DNA of 64,000 nt from Salinispirillum sp049115955 (lineage in GTDB: Bacteria > Pseudomonadota > Gammaproteobacteria > Pseudomonadales > Natronospirillaceae): the NCBI GenBank assembly GCA_049115955.1, contig JAGDZJ010000008.1, positions 62,001 through 126,000 of the forward strand, in the 5' to 3' direction. Position 1 is the stretch's first letter. Every line of letters starts with the position of its first letter. The notes below the pieces were generated by a model, which was given only the letters and a program-made list of their open reading frames with translations, was not told where the DNA came from and did not search any database. Both the position numbers and the translations under genes were made by a program. Below, one piece after another: positions 8,318 to 16,692 of the stretch.

Positions 8318-10054
8318 ATGAAAAAAAATAATACGATGTGCCTTTCAGTGCTCGCTACTGGTTTGATCATGGCGACCGCCCAGGTCAGCGCACAGTCAAA
8401 TCAGTACCGCGCCGCAGCGGAGCGTTGGGTAGACTCTCAGTTTACTCGTTCGACGCTCTCGCGTGAGGAGCAGATTGCGGAAATGGAGTGGTTTATTGAA
8501 GCTGCAGAACCGTTTCGTGGTATGGAAATCCGCACCGTGGCTGAAGGCCTGACGACACACGAGTACGAGGCGAACGTCCTTGCTCGCGCCTTTGCTGAAA
8601 TCACTGGTATCCGAGTAACGCACAACATCATCGGTGAGGGTGATGTAGTGGACACCATGCAGACGCAAATGCAGTCCGATCGCAATATCTATGATGGTTA
8701 CATCAACGATTCCGACGCTATCGGTACGCACCTGCGATACGGTAAAACCGTGGCCATTTCGGATGCAATGCAAAACGAATGGCGCGACTTTACCAATCCC
8801 TATCTGGACTTAGATGATTTCATCGGCATTCAGTATACCACAGGACCAGACGGCAAGATTTATCAGTTGCCAGCACAGCAGTTCGCCAACCTTTATTGGT
8901 TTCGCGCCGACTGGTTTGACCGTGCTGACCTGAAGGCCGAATTCCGCTCCGAATACGGCTATGACCTGGGTGTACCCTTGAACTGGTCTGCGTATGAAGA
9001 TATCGCAGAGTTCTTCACTGGTCGTAATATCGACGGTCAGACCGTTTACGGTCACATGGATTACGGTCGTCGTGACCCATCACTGGGCTGGCGCTTCCAC
9101 GATTCATGGTTGTCAATGGCAGGCATGGGTGACGTAGGTGTGCCGTTCGGAAATCCAGTGGATGACTGGGGTATTCGAGTGAACGAATCAGGTAACCCTG
9201 TAGGCGCCAGTGTGACGCGCGGTGGTGCAACTAACTCCCCGGCTTCTGAATACGCACTGCGTAAAATGGTGGAATGGCTGCGTGACTATGCGCCACCAGA
9301 GGCGCAAGGCATGACGTTTGGTGAAGCTGGTCCTGTACCTGCGCAAGGTAACGTCGCTCAGCAGATCTTCTGGTATACGGCGTTCACCGCTGACATGACC
9401 GACCCAGCGTTGCCAGTGACGGATGACCAAGGTAATCCGAAATGGCGCATGGCTCCTTCTCCGGTAGGACCTTACTGGCAAGACGGCATGAAAGTGGGCT
9501 ATCAGGACGTAGGTTCTTGGACCTTCTTCAACTCTACGCCACAAGATCGCCGCACGGCCGCGTGGTTGTTTGCCCAGTTTACGGTGTCTAAAACCGTATC
9601 GTTGGAAAAAACCATCACCGGTTTGACGCCGATTCGTCGTTCCGACATTAACTCGCAAGAGTTGACTGACTTAGCGCCAAAACTGGGCGGTTTGGTGGAG
9701 TTCTACCGTAGCCCCAACGAAAGCATGTGGACGCCAACAGGCACTAACGTACCTGACTATCCTCGCTTAGCGCCGTTGTGGTGGCAGAATCTGGCGCCCG
9801 CCGTCAGTGGTGAAATCACTCCGCAAGCCGCGTTGGATAATCTGGCTAACGCCATGGATAACACCATGATGCGTTTGGCGCGTGCGAATGTGTTCTCGCA
9901 GTACGCTCCGGTGCTCAATGAGCCGCGTGATCCTGAATACTGGTTTGCTCAGCCGGGCGCACCTAAGCCCCGTTTGGCGAACGAGAAGCCTCAGGGTCAA
10001 ACGCGTCCTTATGACGAGCTGATGGCCGATTGGATGGCCGCCGGTACTCGCTAA
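8318..10054 (+). CDS. glpV: Glycerol ABC transporter periplasmic binding protein GlpV
   Basis: Extracellular solute-binding protein, 578 residues, long for the family 1 fold as is usual for GlpV. A clear Sec signal peptide precedes an AQVSAQ-S type cleavage site near residue 26 (charged MKKNN start, hydrophobic core LSVLATGLIMATA). It delivers substrate to GlpPQ. GAGG lies just upstream of the ATG. It is the last gene of the operon and is followed by a rho-independent terminator at 10140-10161. The ligand is inferred to be glycerol from family and operon context. Confidence 0.87.
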   Translation: MKKNNTMCLSVLATGLIMATAQVSAQSNQYRAAAERWVDSQFTRSTLSREEQIAEMEWFIEAAEPFRGMEIRTVAEGLTTHEYEANVLARAFAEITGIRVTHNIIGEGDVVDTMQTQMQSDRNIYDGYINDSDAIGTHLRYGKTVAISDAMQNEWRDFTNPYLDLDDFIGIQYTTGPDGKIYQLPAQQFANLYWFRADWFDRADLKAEFRSEYGYDLGVPLNWSAYEDIAEFFTGRNIDGQTVYGHMDYGRRDPSLGWRFHDSWLSMAGMGDVGVPFGNPVDDWGIRVNESGNPVGASVTRGGATNSPASEYALRKMVEWLRDYAPPEAQGMTFGEAGPVPAQGNVAQQIFWYTAFTADMTDPALPVTDDQGNPKWRMAPSPVGPYWQDGMKVGYQDVGSWTFFNSTPQDRRTAAWLFAQFTVSKTVSLEKTITGLTPIRRSDINSQELTDLAPKLGGLVEFYRSPNESMWTPTGTNVPDYPRLAPLWWQNLAPAVSGEITPQAALDNLANAMDNTMMRLARANVFSQYAPVLNEPRDPEYWFAQPGAPKPRLANEKPQGQTRPYDELMADWMAAGTR

Positions 10055-10139
10055 AGGCTTTTCGGCAGCCTATGCCGACGGGCCGTGAAGTCGCCGCATG
10101 CGGTAACATGGCCCACGTTGTAAGTTCATTGTGTCCCTT

Positions 10140-10161
10140 GCCGCCTTAGGGTGGCTTTTTT
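10140..10161 (+). terminator. Rho-independent terminator after glpV
   Basis: GCCGCC-TTAG-GGTGGC hairpin (10140-10155, one G-U pair) followed by six T residues. It closes the glycerol operon before the chemoreceptor gene. Confidence 0.75.
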
Positions 10162-10292
10162 ATGCCCATGGACGGGCGGGCCGAGAATTGCTCCTGCATT
10201 CTCGGCATACGGGCTGTCCTAGCCATATATGCTAGCAACCGGTCAGATAATAACAATTCTACTGACCCATCAGGTTTGCCTTGAGGTTTGCC

Positions 10293-11852
10293 ATGAATAA
10301 TCACACGCAAAGAAATAAGAAGAATTCCATACAGGTCAGTCAACGCATCGGCGTGCGCTTTAATATCATCACCAGCGCCGTCGTCTTGCTACTACTGACA
10401 CTGTTTTCAGTATTTAACTACCAACAGACAGCTACCACCTTAACGGAACAGTTCGACGCTCAAATTGACTTTGTTGCCTTCCGGTTGCAGCAAAGCATTC
10501 CACCCGCGATCTGGAATTTCACACCGAGCCAGGCTTTGCTGATTGTTGATGCCGAAGTGACGGCCAACGTCGTTGAAGCCATCTTTGTATACGACGATGA
10601 AGATGCCTTGATTGTCGGCATGGCGCAAAACGAAGCCGGTGAAACCCAAGATATATTACCGGAGGATTATCAGCATCGGCTTCCGAACCGCCAGCTTGAT
10701 CTAACGTGGGGCGATGCTTACGTCGGGCGCGCCGACATCTACACCGATGCGTCGCAAATACAGAACGCCTTGCAGAATTCTGTGCTGAACTCTGCAGTGC
10801 AGAATATTTTGTTGATCATAATCTTAATCGGCGCAGTCATCCTGCTACTCAATCGCTTGGTAACACGCCCTATCGACGTATTGGCGGAAGCGCTGGACGA
10901 CATCGCACAAGGCGATGGTGACCTAACGCACCGCATACCCATTCGGCGTCACGATGAAATAGGGCGCTTAGGCGTCAGCTTCAATACCTTTATCGAGAAG
11001 ATTCGTGACTTGGTACAAGAGGTGATCGTCGCCGTGAATGAGATGGACAGCGCCATCACCGACACGCAAACCGTGGCCGCACGCACCAATGAAGGCGTAA
11101 AGGCACAGCGTTTGGAGACCGATCAGGTGGCCGTGGCCATGCAAGAAATGACCGGTACGGCAGAGAGCGTCTCGCACAGCGCCAGCGCCGCCGCAGAGGC
11201 CGCACACAACGCGGACATTGAAGGCCAACGAGCACGTGATATCGTGCAACAAGCCATCGACGGCATCAATACGTTGGCCAGCGATATCGACCAAGGCGCG
11301 GCGGTGGTTAATTCGTTGGAACAGGAAGTCGCCAGCATCACCACCGTATTGGACGTTATTCGGGGTATTGCCGAGCAAACCAACCTGTTGGCGCTGAACG
11401 CCGCCATAGAAGCTGCCCGTGCCGGTGAACAAGGCCGAGGCTTTGCGGTCGTCGCCGATGAAGTACGCACGCTCGCCAGTCGGACGCAGGCCAGCACGGA
11501 AGAGATCCACAAAATGATCGAGCGCTTAGAAAGCGGCGCGCAGAAGGCTGTCACCACCATGAACAGCAGTTGTACCCAGGGTGCTGCGGCGGTGGAAAAA
11601 GCCAGCGGAGCGGACGCTGCCCTGAACGCAGTCTCAGCAGCCATTGCCAGCATTAATGCCATGAACACGCAGATTGCTACCGCAGCGACCGAGCAGACGA
11701 CCGTGGCGAACGACATCAGCCAAAGCCTGACGCGCATCGTGGATATCGCAGTAACAGCGGAGCAGGATACGCAAGAAGTGGATGGCTTAACCCGTGAACT
11801 GCTGCAGCGCGCACAGCGCTTGCACGGTTTGGTTGGGAACTTCCAAGTATAA
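10293..11852 (+). CDS. Methyl-accepting chemotaxis protein
   Basis: Transmembrane chemoreceptor of 519 residues. It has TM1 (about 24-45), a periplasmic sensor of roughly 120 residues with a PPAIWNF motif, TM2 (about 169-190), a HAMP domain (about 190-245) and a cytoplasmic signalling hairpin with the conserved tip EQTNLLALNAAIEAARAGEQ (about 360-380). The ATG at 10293 is preceded by GAGG seven bases away; an in-frame TTG at 10281 is itself part of that site. It signals through CheW/CheA, which are not in the window. Its position straight after the glycerol uptake operon suggests it senses the same or a related compound (inference). Confidence 0.93.
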   Translation: MNNHTQRNKKNSIQVSQRIGVRFNIITSAVVLLLLTLFSVFNYQQTATTLTEQFDAQIDFVAFRLQQSIPPAIWNFTPSQALLIVDAEVTANVVEAIFVYDDEDALIVGMAQNEAGETQDILPEDYQHRLPNRQLDLTWGDAYVGRADIYTDASQIQNALQNSVLNSAVQNILLIIILIGAVILLLNRLVTRPIDVLAEALDDIAQGDGDLTHRIPIRRHDEIGRLGVSFNTFIEKIRDLVQEVIVAVNEMDSAITDTQTVAARTNEGVKAQRLETDQVAVAMQEMTGTAESVSHSASAAAEAAHNADIEGQRARDIVQQAIDGINTLASDIDQGAAVVNSLEQEVASITTVLDVIRGIAEQTNLLALNAAIEAARAGEQGRGFAVVADEVRTLASRTQASTEEIHKMIERLESGAQKAVTTMNSSCTQGAAAVEKASGADAALNAVSAAIASINAMNTQIATAATEQTTVANDISQSLTRIVDIAVTAEQDTQEVDGLTRELLQRAQRLHGLVGNFQV

Positions 11853-11864
11853 AGAGGGAAATTG

Positions 11865-11891
11865 GGGCGGATGACATCGTGTCATCCGCCC
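11865..11891. terminator. Hairpin between convergent chemoreceptor gene and pepA
   Basis: A perfect 12 bp stem, GGGCGGATGACA at 11865-11876 and TGTCATCCGCCC at 11880-11891, with loop TCG. It sits in the 51 bp between convergent genes. There is no strong T run on either strand, so its strength as a terminator is uncertain. Confidence 0.6.
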
Positions 11892-11903
11892 GATGTTTCA
11901 GCC

Positions 11904-13364
11904 CTAAGCGGACTGAACCTTATTCAACAAGTACTGAGTCAGCAAGCCGACCGGGCGACCGGTCGCGCCTTCTTTAGCGGTTGTCCACGCTGCACCCGCG
12001 ATGTCTAAATGAGACCACGTGTAGTGCTTAGTGAACTCCGCCAAATAGGTTGCCGCCGTAATAGAACCGCCCGCACGACCTTGACCAATGTTGCGCAAGT
12101 CCGCGTACGGTGAATCCAGCTCGTCGCGGTAGTCATCCCACAGTGGCATTGGCCAAGCACGGTCCCAGATCTCTTTACCGGCGCTCAGAATCTCCACCTG
12201 CATATCGTCGTCGTTGCTGTACACCGCCATCGGGTGGTGACCCAAACCAATAACAACCGCACCCGTCAAAGTCGCAATGTCGATAACCGACGCAGGCTTG
12301 AAGCGCTCAGCGTACGTCAGCGCATCGCACAATACCAAACGGCCTTCGGCGTCGGTGTTGAGGATTTCAATGGTCTTGCCCGACATAGACGTCACCACGT
12401 CACCGGGGCGCGTCGCGCGTGCCGATGGCATGTTTTCTGCCGAAGCCACTATGGCCACCACGTTGATCTTGGGTTGCAGTTCCGCCAGCGTCGACATGGT
12501 GCCAAACACGGAAGCCGCACCGCACATGTCATACTTCATTTCGTCCATACCCGCAGCCGGCTTGATGCTGATGCCGCCGGTATCGAACGTCAAACCCTTA
12601 CCCACCAACACGTGCGGCTGGTCGTCGCTGCCCGCACCGTGGTAATGCATAACAATCATCTTGCCGGGTTCGTCGCTGCCCTTAGATACGGCCATAAAGG
12701 CGCCCATACCCATGGCTTCCATTTCCGCTTCTTCAATGATGTCGGTCTGGATGTTGTCGTAGCGGTCTGCCAACTGTTGCGCTTGCTCAGCCAAATAGGT
12801 CGGCGTACAGACGTTAGGTGGCAGGTTACCCAGTTCACGCGCCACGTTGACACCGTGGGCGAGGGCTTTACCCAGCTCGATGGCATCTTGTGCATCGGTA
12901 TCGGTGATCAAACGGAACTGCGTAGTGGAAAATTCAGCGTTCTTTTCAGATTTCGTCGTGTCGTAACGGTACGCGCCCGTCAGCGTCCACTCCACCAACT
13001 TTTGCACCGTCCATTCTGCAGAGCGACCAGACACATGCAGACCATTCAACAACACCGACAGTGTATTGGCTTTTGAGCGCGTCACTGCTTGCGCAATGGC
13101 GGTGCTGACTTTCTTCAACTGGTTCTCGCTGACGGACAGCGAATCGCCCGTACCAATCAACAACACTTGCGCGCCATCGGCTTGCAGCAACGGCGTCACA
13201 TCACCGAGCTTGGTGCTGATCAACTGCGCCGTACGCCACTGGGCGACATTGGCGGCGAGAGCTGTTGGCAACTCGCTGATGGCACCGTCTTCCTTACCGA
13301 TGAAACCAATGATTAGATTGTCGCTGGCGGCAAAATCGGCCGCTGCACTGAGTTTGAATTGCAT
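11904..13364 (-). CDS. pepA: Leucyl aminopeptidase (M17)
   Basis: Cytosolic two-metal exopeptidase, in some relatives also a DNA-binding repressor. The 486-residue product has an N-terminal Macro-like domain and a C-terminal catalytic domain with GKGLTFDTGGISIKP and the family signature NTDAEGRLVL. The ATG at 13364 was chosen because GGAG lies six bases upstream; a start at 13376 would place the ATG in that site. Its usual downstream partners holC and valS are about 10 kb away, beyond the glycerol module. The N-terminal domain differs somewhat from the E. coli protein, so the regulatory role should not be assumed. Confidence 0.95.
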   Translation of the reverse strand: MQFKLSAAADFAASDNLIIGFIGKEDGAISELPTALAANVAQWRTAQLISTKLGDVTPLLQADGAQVLLIGTGDSLSVSENQLKKVSTAIAQAVTRSKANTLSVLLNGLHVSGRSAEWTVQKLVEWTLTGAYRYDTTKSEKNAEFSTTQFRLITDTDAQDAIELGKALAHGVNVARELGNLPPNVCTPTYLAEQAQQLADRYDNIQTDIIEEAEMEAMGMGAFMAVSKGSDEPGKMIVMHYHGAGSDDQPHVLVGKGLTFDTGGISIKPAAGMDEMKYDMCGAASVFGTMSTLAELQPKINVVAIVASAENMPSARATRPGDVVTSMSGKTIEILNTDAEGRLVLCDALTYAERFKPASVIDIATLTGAVVIGLGHHPMAVYSNDDDMQVEILSAGKEIWDRAWPMPLWDDYRDELDSPYADLRNIGQGRAGGSITAATYLAEFTKHYTWSHLDIAGAAWTTAKEGATGRPVGLLTQYLLNKVQSA

Positions 13365-13778
13365 TGTGAACTCCATGAATGCGCGTGAATAATGATGCTT
13401 ATCCTAGCGATGTAAGCGCCGGAAAGACAGTGCATTACAGGACCAATACCGGATAACACTGTATGGGTGCATGTACGGGAGGGAGTCTGGTGTTTTTGTG
13501 AGGGCCAGACGGGTAACTACTCCAGCAGCCTGGATTCAACAGCACCTGAAACTAAAAGCTAAAGGACCAAAACAAAAACAGTGAGACGATAGCCGCTATG
13601 CCAAACATAACTTTGCCAAGCTTTACATGTGCCTAGGCTTCATGCCTGGGTAAGCAGCTTCAACAGATTAACCCCGGATTCCGACAAGCTATAGTAATGT
13701 GTACATGCAGACTCTTCTTTAGGGTATCGCAATTACAATGCCCATAGAGACAAACAAGGAGTAGCCTAGTACTTCTTG
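13365..13778. other. 414 bp gap between pepA and higA
   Basis: No convincing gene. On the minus strand 13552-13608 an 18-residue hydrophobic reading frame (MFGIAAIVSLFLFWSFSF) is preceded in frame by a stop, then by further coding-like codons, so it could be the tail of a decayed membrane protein. A hairpin CCTAGGC-TTCAT-GCCTGGG lies near 13633-13651. The pepA promoter must be at the 13365 end, but I could not identify a clear -35/-10 pair. Confidence 0.4.
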
Positions 13779-14072
13779 TTAAGCAGCCTCAAAATCCAGT
13801 GGATGAATGCCATCCAGATTGACCGTGCTGCGTGCCACCCAAAGATCGTACATATCTTGCATCGCCAACCAGCTTTCTGGCGAGCGCCCAAGAACCTTGG
13901 ACAGTCGCAGAGACATCTCCGGGCTAATGCCACTGTCACCTTTGAGCAGCCGAGACAAAGTGGAAGGCGAAACACCTAAGCTGTAAGCAAGCTGACGGGA
14001 GCTGATGCCGAAAGGCTCTAAGTAGACGTCCCGAATAAAAGCACCAGGATGCGGCGGATTATGCATAGCCAT
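13779..14072 (-). CDS. higA: HigA-type antitoxin
   Basis: DNA-binding antitoxin of 97 residues with an XRE helix-turn-helix (about residues 20-70, including LAYSLGVSPSTLSRLLKG). It starts MAMHNPPHPGAFIRDVYLEPFG, typical of the HigA family. It should neutralise the upstream-encoded HigB and repress the operon. Its ATG overlaps the higB stop by one base (TAATG), showing translational coupling. Toxin before antitoxin is the normal order for higBA. Confidence 0.92.
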   Translation of the reverse strand: MAMHNPPHPGAFIRDVYLEPFGISSRQLAYSLGVSPSTLSRLLKGDSGISPEMSLRLSKVLGRSPESWLAMQDMYDLWVARSTVNLDGIHPLDFEAA

Positions 14073-14350
14073 TAGTGATAATCCTCATAATCAAGAATGT
14101 AAGCGTTGCCGTCCTGAAATTCGAACGTCATACGCCAATTTCCGTTAACCCAAATCGACCACCTTCCTTTGTCTTTTCCTTTCAATGAATGAAGCCGGAA
14201 GCCCGGAATGTTCATGTCATCCACTGAAGTCGCGGTATCCAGAGCAACAAGCTGCATACGTAGTTTGTTGGCGTGATCAGGTTGAATGCCAGCCGTGCTG
14301 CCAGTTGAGTAAAACCGTTTTAGTCCTTTGTGACGGAATGATTTAATCAT
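14072..14350 (-). CDS. higB: HigB-type mRNA interferase toxin
   Basis: RelE-superfamily ribosome-dependent endoribonuclease toxin, 92 residues starting MIKSFRHKGLKRFYSTGS, with the conserved ends KGRWSIWVNGNWRMTFEF and YILDYEDYH. The start at ATG 14350 matches the family; an in-frame ATG at 14398 would add a tail covering the promoter. No Shine-Dalgarno sequence precedes 14350 (bases CATCCCCTTT), and the promoter predicts transcription starting at or one base before this ATG, so a leaderless message is likely. Paired with higA. Confidence 0.92.
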   Translation of the reverse strand: MIKSFRHKGLKRFYSTGSTAGIQPDHANKLRMQLVALDTATSVDDMNIPGFRLHSLKGKDKGRWSIWVNGNWRMTFEFQDGNAYILDYEDYH

Positions 14351-14357
14351 AAAGGGG

Positions 14358-14386
14358 ATGATAGCGCGTTGCGCATCACGCAACAA
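14358..14386 (-). promoter_or_regulatory. higBA promoter with overlapping palindromic operator
   Basis: On the minus strand, -35 TTGTTG (14381-14386), 17 bp spacer, -10 TATCAT (14358-14363). The palindrome GTTGCG-TGATG-CGCAAC (14368-14384) fills the spacer and is the probable HigA or HigBA operator. Geometry is what is expected of autoregulated toxin-antitoxin operons. Confidence 0.65.
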
Positions 14387-14555
14387 TGAGGCTGGCACAT
14401 AAATATTTATTCGTCTGAGGTGAGTATCAGCTCTACTCAGGTGTCCAAATTCGCTATGCCACTACTTATGTTAAACTTACACTCAAAACAAGTTAGCAGA
14501 AAAACGCGCTTGCGCACGGAAAAAGCAAGCTTTCTGAGGGTTGTTAAACGAGGCT

Positions 14556-14631
14556 ATGGACGCAGGGGTATGCCTCAAGGCGCGCCTTTCGGCCTGCCGT
14601 GAAGCGCCGGAGGCATGCCCCGAAAGTCCAT
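14556..14631. repeat. Long imperfect palindrome (REP/MITE-like)
   Basis: Nested arms: ATGGAC (14556-14561) with GTCCAT (14626-14631); GGGGTATGCCTC (14565-14576) with GAGGCATGCCCC (14610-14621, one G-T pair); GGCGC (14579-14583) with GCGCC (14604-14608); 20-base loop. It would form one 76-base hairpin. It has no T run and is not a typical terminator. Family unknown. Confidence 0.6.
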
Positions 14632-14651
14632 GCCGGGGCCGTAGGATTTTG

Positions 14652-14671
14652 ATTCCCGCCTGCGCGAGAAT
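14652..14671. repeat. Short inverted repeat resembling the ATTCCC-N8-GGGAAT family
   Basis: ATTCCCGCCTGCGCGAGAAT: ends ATTCCC and GAGAAT form a 6 bp inverted repeat with one mismatch around an 8-base core. The form is like the dRS3-type repeats known from Neisseria and dispersed repeats in other bacteria. It lies just beyond the 14556-14631 palindrome. Confidence 0.4.
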
Positions 14672-14686
14672 GACTGAGGGCGGTGC

Positions 14687-15502
14687 CTAAGAAGAAAATG
14701 CCGGGCGTGGCTTCTTGGCAACTTTAGGCGGAAGGGTAACGCGCTGCTGGTGTGCGGTGGCCCAATGCACCAGTTGCAACGTGCCGTCTTTAGTTTCTAC
14801 CACACTTGAGCAGCTTTCCAGCCAATCACCATCGTTGATGTACAGCACGCCTTCTACTTCTTCTAGCTTGGCCTGATGGATGTGGCCACACACAATACCG
14901 TCTAACCCACGGTCGCGGGCTTCCGTAATGGCGCGTTGCTCAAACTGCTGCACAAAATGCTGTGCTTTTTTGCTGCGTACTTTCAGGAAGCCCGAAAGCG
15001 ACCAATACGGTTTGCCCAAACGTGCCCGCCATTGGTTGAGCCAGCGGTTCAGGCGCACAATGGTTTCATAGGCGTGGTCGCCCAGCCAAAACAGAAAGCG
15101 CGAGTGGGCAATTTCGTCGTCGAAGCAATCGCCGTGCACCACCAATAAACGTCGGCCGTCTACCATCTCATGCACATATTCCAAGTGTACTTCTACATGG
15201 CCTAACTGATGCCCGACCAACTTGCGAAAGAAGGGATCATGGTTGCCCGGTACATAGACCACACGCACTCCGTTATCGGCCATGGTCAGAATTTGGTTCA
15301 CCACGGCCTGATGGCTTTTGGGCCAGTGACCGCGTTCGCTCATCTTCCAGAGATCAATGATGTCACCCACCAGAAACAGTGTTTCACAATGATGCTGCTG
15401 CAGGAATTCCAGCAGGTGTTGTGCTTGGGCATTACGGTTGCCGAGGTGAGTGTCAGAAATCCAGATAGTGCGGTAGGTCGTGCGGGCTTGTGTCGCTGTC
15501 AT
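14687..15502 (-). CDS. LpxH-type metallophosphoesterase (COG2908)
   Basis: Calcineurin-like phosphoesterase of 271 residues. Metal-binding motifs in order: WISDTHLGN, FLVGDIIDLWKM, YVPGNHDPFF, VVHGDCFD and CGHIHQAK. The family includes UDP-2,3-diacylglucosamine diphosphatase (lipid A step 4), but this sequence is closer in style to the second, longer LpxH-like proteins than to classical LpxH, so the substrate is uncertain. The ATG at 15502 follows GGTGG; a GTG at 15512-15514 would add four residues. It is a monocistronic minus-strand gene between higBA and dapD. Confidence 0.75.
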   Translation of the reverse strand: MTATQARTTYRTIWISDTHLGNRNAQAQHLLEFLQQHHCETLFLVGDIIDLWKMSERGHWPKSHQAVVNQILTMADNGVRVVYVPGNHDPFFRKLVGHQLGHVEVHLEYVHEMVDGRRLLVVHGDCFDDEIAHSRFLFWLGDHAYETIVRLNRWLNQWRARLGKPYWSLSGFLKVRSKKAQHFVQQFEQRAITEARDRGLDGIVCGHIHQAKLEEVEGVLYINDGDWLESCSSVVETKDGTLQLVHWATAHQQRVTLPPKVAKKPRPAFSS

Positions 15503-15594
15503 GGAGTGGTCCACCGATCAGGGATAATGACACAGTCTGATCAGGTTTTATGACAACGCGAGGGCGTTTCAATGAAGATTTAATGATGGAACAT

Positions 15595-15628
15595 CTAAAA
15601 ACCTCCTTTTTACCTCTGAGGTTTTTAG
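15595..15628. terminator. Bidirectional terminator between the LpxH-like gene and dapD
   Basis: 11 bp stem CTAAAAACCTC (15595-15605) and GAGGTTTTTAG (15618-15628) with a 12-base loop. The stem carries T runs on both strands. On the minus strand it terminates dapD. Confidence 0.7.
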
Positions 15629-15643
15629 ACGCTCCCTTAAGGA

Positions 15644-15660
15644 CTAAACGAAGCGTTTAG
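15644..15660 (-). other. Small hairpin overlapping the dapD stop codon
   Basis: CTAAACG-AAG-CGTTTAG, a 7 bp stem with a 3-base loop, covers the dapD TAA (15657-15659). It may protect the mRNA 3' end or hinder read-through. No T run follows directly. Confidence 0.45.
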
Positions 15661-16682
15661 TTATTGCTGTGCAGTTCGTCGTTCAGGGCAATGGCGGTTT
15701 TATTGGTCAAACATTCGACCTGGCCATTGGCTGAATTGCGGCGGAACAGCAGGTCGGATTTGCCAGCCAACTCACGCGCTTTAACAACTTCAACGGGTTT
15801 GCGTTGGTCGTCCAACACCTGCACCTTGGTGCCGGCAGTGATGTACAAGCCAGACTCAATGGTGCAGCGATCACCCAACGGAATACCGGTGCCCGAATTG
15901 GCGCCCAGCAAGCAGTTTTCACCGATGCTGATGATGATGTTGCCACCACCCGACAGCGTGCCCATGGTCGAGCAGCCACCACCCAAGTCAGAACCGTTGC
16001 CGACGGTAACGCCAGCAGAAATACGGCCTTCAACCATGCTGGTGCCCAGTGTGCCGGCGTTGAAGTTGATGAAACCCTCGTGCATGACGGTGGTGCCTTC
16101 GCCTACATAAGCGCCCAAACGCACGCGTGCCGTGTCGGCAATGCGAATGCCTTCGGGTACCACGTAGTCGGTCATTTTCGGGAATTTGTCGACGCACTCA
16201 ACGCTCAAGCGCTCGCCCACGAGGCGCGCTTGCATCTGACGGAGGTGCAGGTCGGGCAGGTCGACTGGCCCCTGATTCGTCCAAGCAATGTTGTGCAGCA
16301 GGCCGAACATGCCACTCAGATCAATGGTCTGCGGTTTAACGAGGCGGTGCGACAGCAAATGCAGTTTCAGGAAGGCTTCAGCGACCGATGAAGGCGCTTG
16401 GTCGGTTTCCAGTACCACCAATACCGACGGCGTTTCGTACACGGCACCGCGTGCGGCGAAATGCGCCGAACGTGAGAAGCCAGCGTCGGCGAACGGTTGC
16501 GCCAAGAAAGACAAGTTGGTGCTGCGCAGTTCCAGTACCGCGTTGCCGCCTTCGTAGCCGAGGTCTTTGGCTTTATCCAGCAAGCCTTGTTCCGGGTTCA
16601 GAATAGGCTGTGGAAAGTAGGCTTCAATGATCTTGCCTGCAGAGTTGCGGGTAACGGTACCCAAGGCCAATGCGAATGTCAT
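15657..16682 (-). CDS. dapD: 2,3,4,5-tetrahydropyridine-2,6-dicarboxylate N-succinyltransferase
   Basis: Succinylates tetrahydrodipicolinate in lysine and meso-diaminopimelate synthesis, feeding cell wall assembly. The 341-residue length and the opening MTFALALGTVTRNSAGKIIEA mark the longer Pseudomonas-type DapD rather than the 274-residue E. coli form. The C-terminal half is a left-handed beta helix with hexapeptide repeats (GNGSDLGGGCSTMGTLSGGG). AGGAG lies nine bases before the ATG at 16682. It follows the ArsC-like gene by 10 bp and dapC further upstream, so the three are probably one operon. Confidence 0.95.
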   Translation of the reverse strand: MTFALALGTVTRNSAGKIIEAYFPQPILNPEQGLLDKAKDLGYEGGNAVLELRSTNLSFLAQPFADAGFSRSAHFAARGAVYETPSVLVVLETDQAPSSVAEAFLKLHLLSHRLVKPQTIDLSGMFGLLHNIAWTNQGPVDLPDLHLRQMQARLVGERLSVECVDKFPKMTDYVVPEGIRIADTARVRLGAYVGEGTTVMHEGFINFNAGTLGTSMVEGRISAGVTVGNGSDLGGGCSTMGTLSGGGNIIISIGENCLLGANSGTGIPLGDRCTIESGLYITAGTKVQVLDDQRKPVEVVKARELAGKSDLLFRRNSANGQVECLTNKTAIALNDELHSNN

Positions 16683-16692
16683 AGTCTGTCTC

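Larger units (their letters stand above)
14399..14686. other. Intergenic region between higB and the LpxH-like gene
   Basis: No gene supported. The proximal part (14399-14555) shows nothing recognisable. The distal part contains a large palindrome (14556-14631) and a short ATTCCC-N8-GAGAAT repeat (14652-14671), listed separately. Confidence 0.5.

Noticed and set aside
10202..10290. Sigma-28 (FliA) promoter for the chemoreceptor
   Set aside because: GGTCAGATAA near 10242 resembles the -10 GCCGATAA only weakly and no TAAA -35 is at the right distance.
11900..13376. Plus-strand open frames opposite pepA
   Set aside because: They are antisense shadows without ribosome-binding sites or recognisable domains; pepA has full M17 motifs.
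14420..14602. 60-codon plus-strand frame beside higBA
   Set aside because: It runs through the 76-base palindrome, has no ribosome-binding site and gives low-complexity basic sequence.
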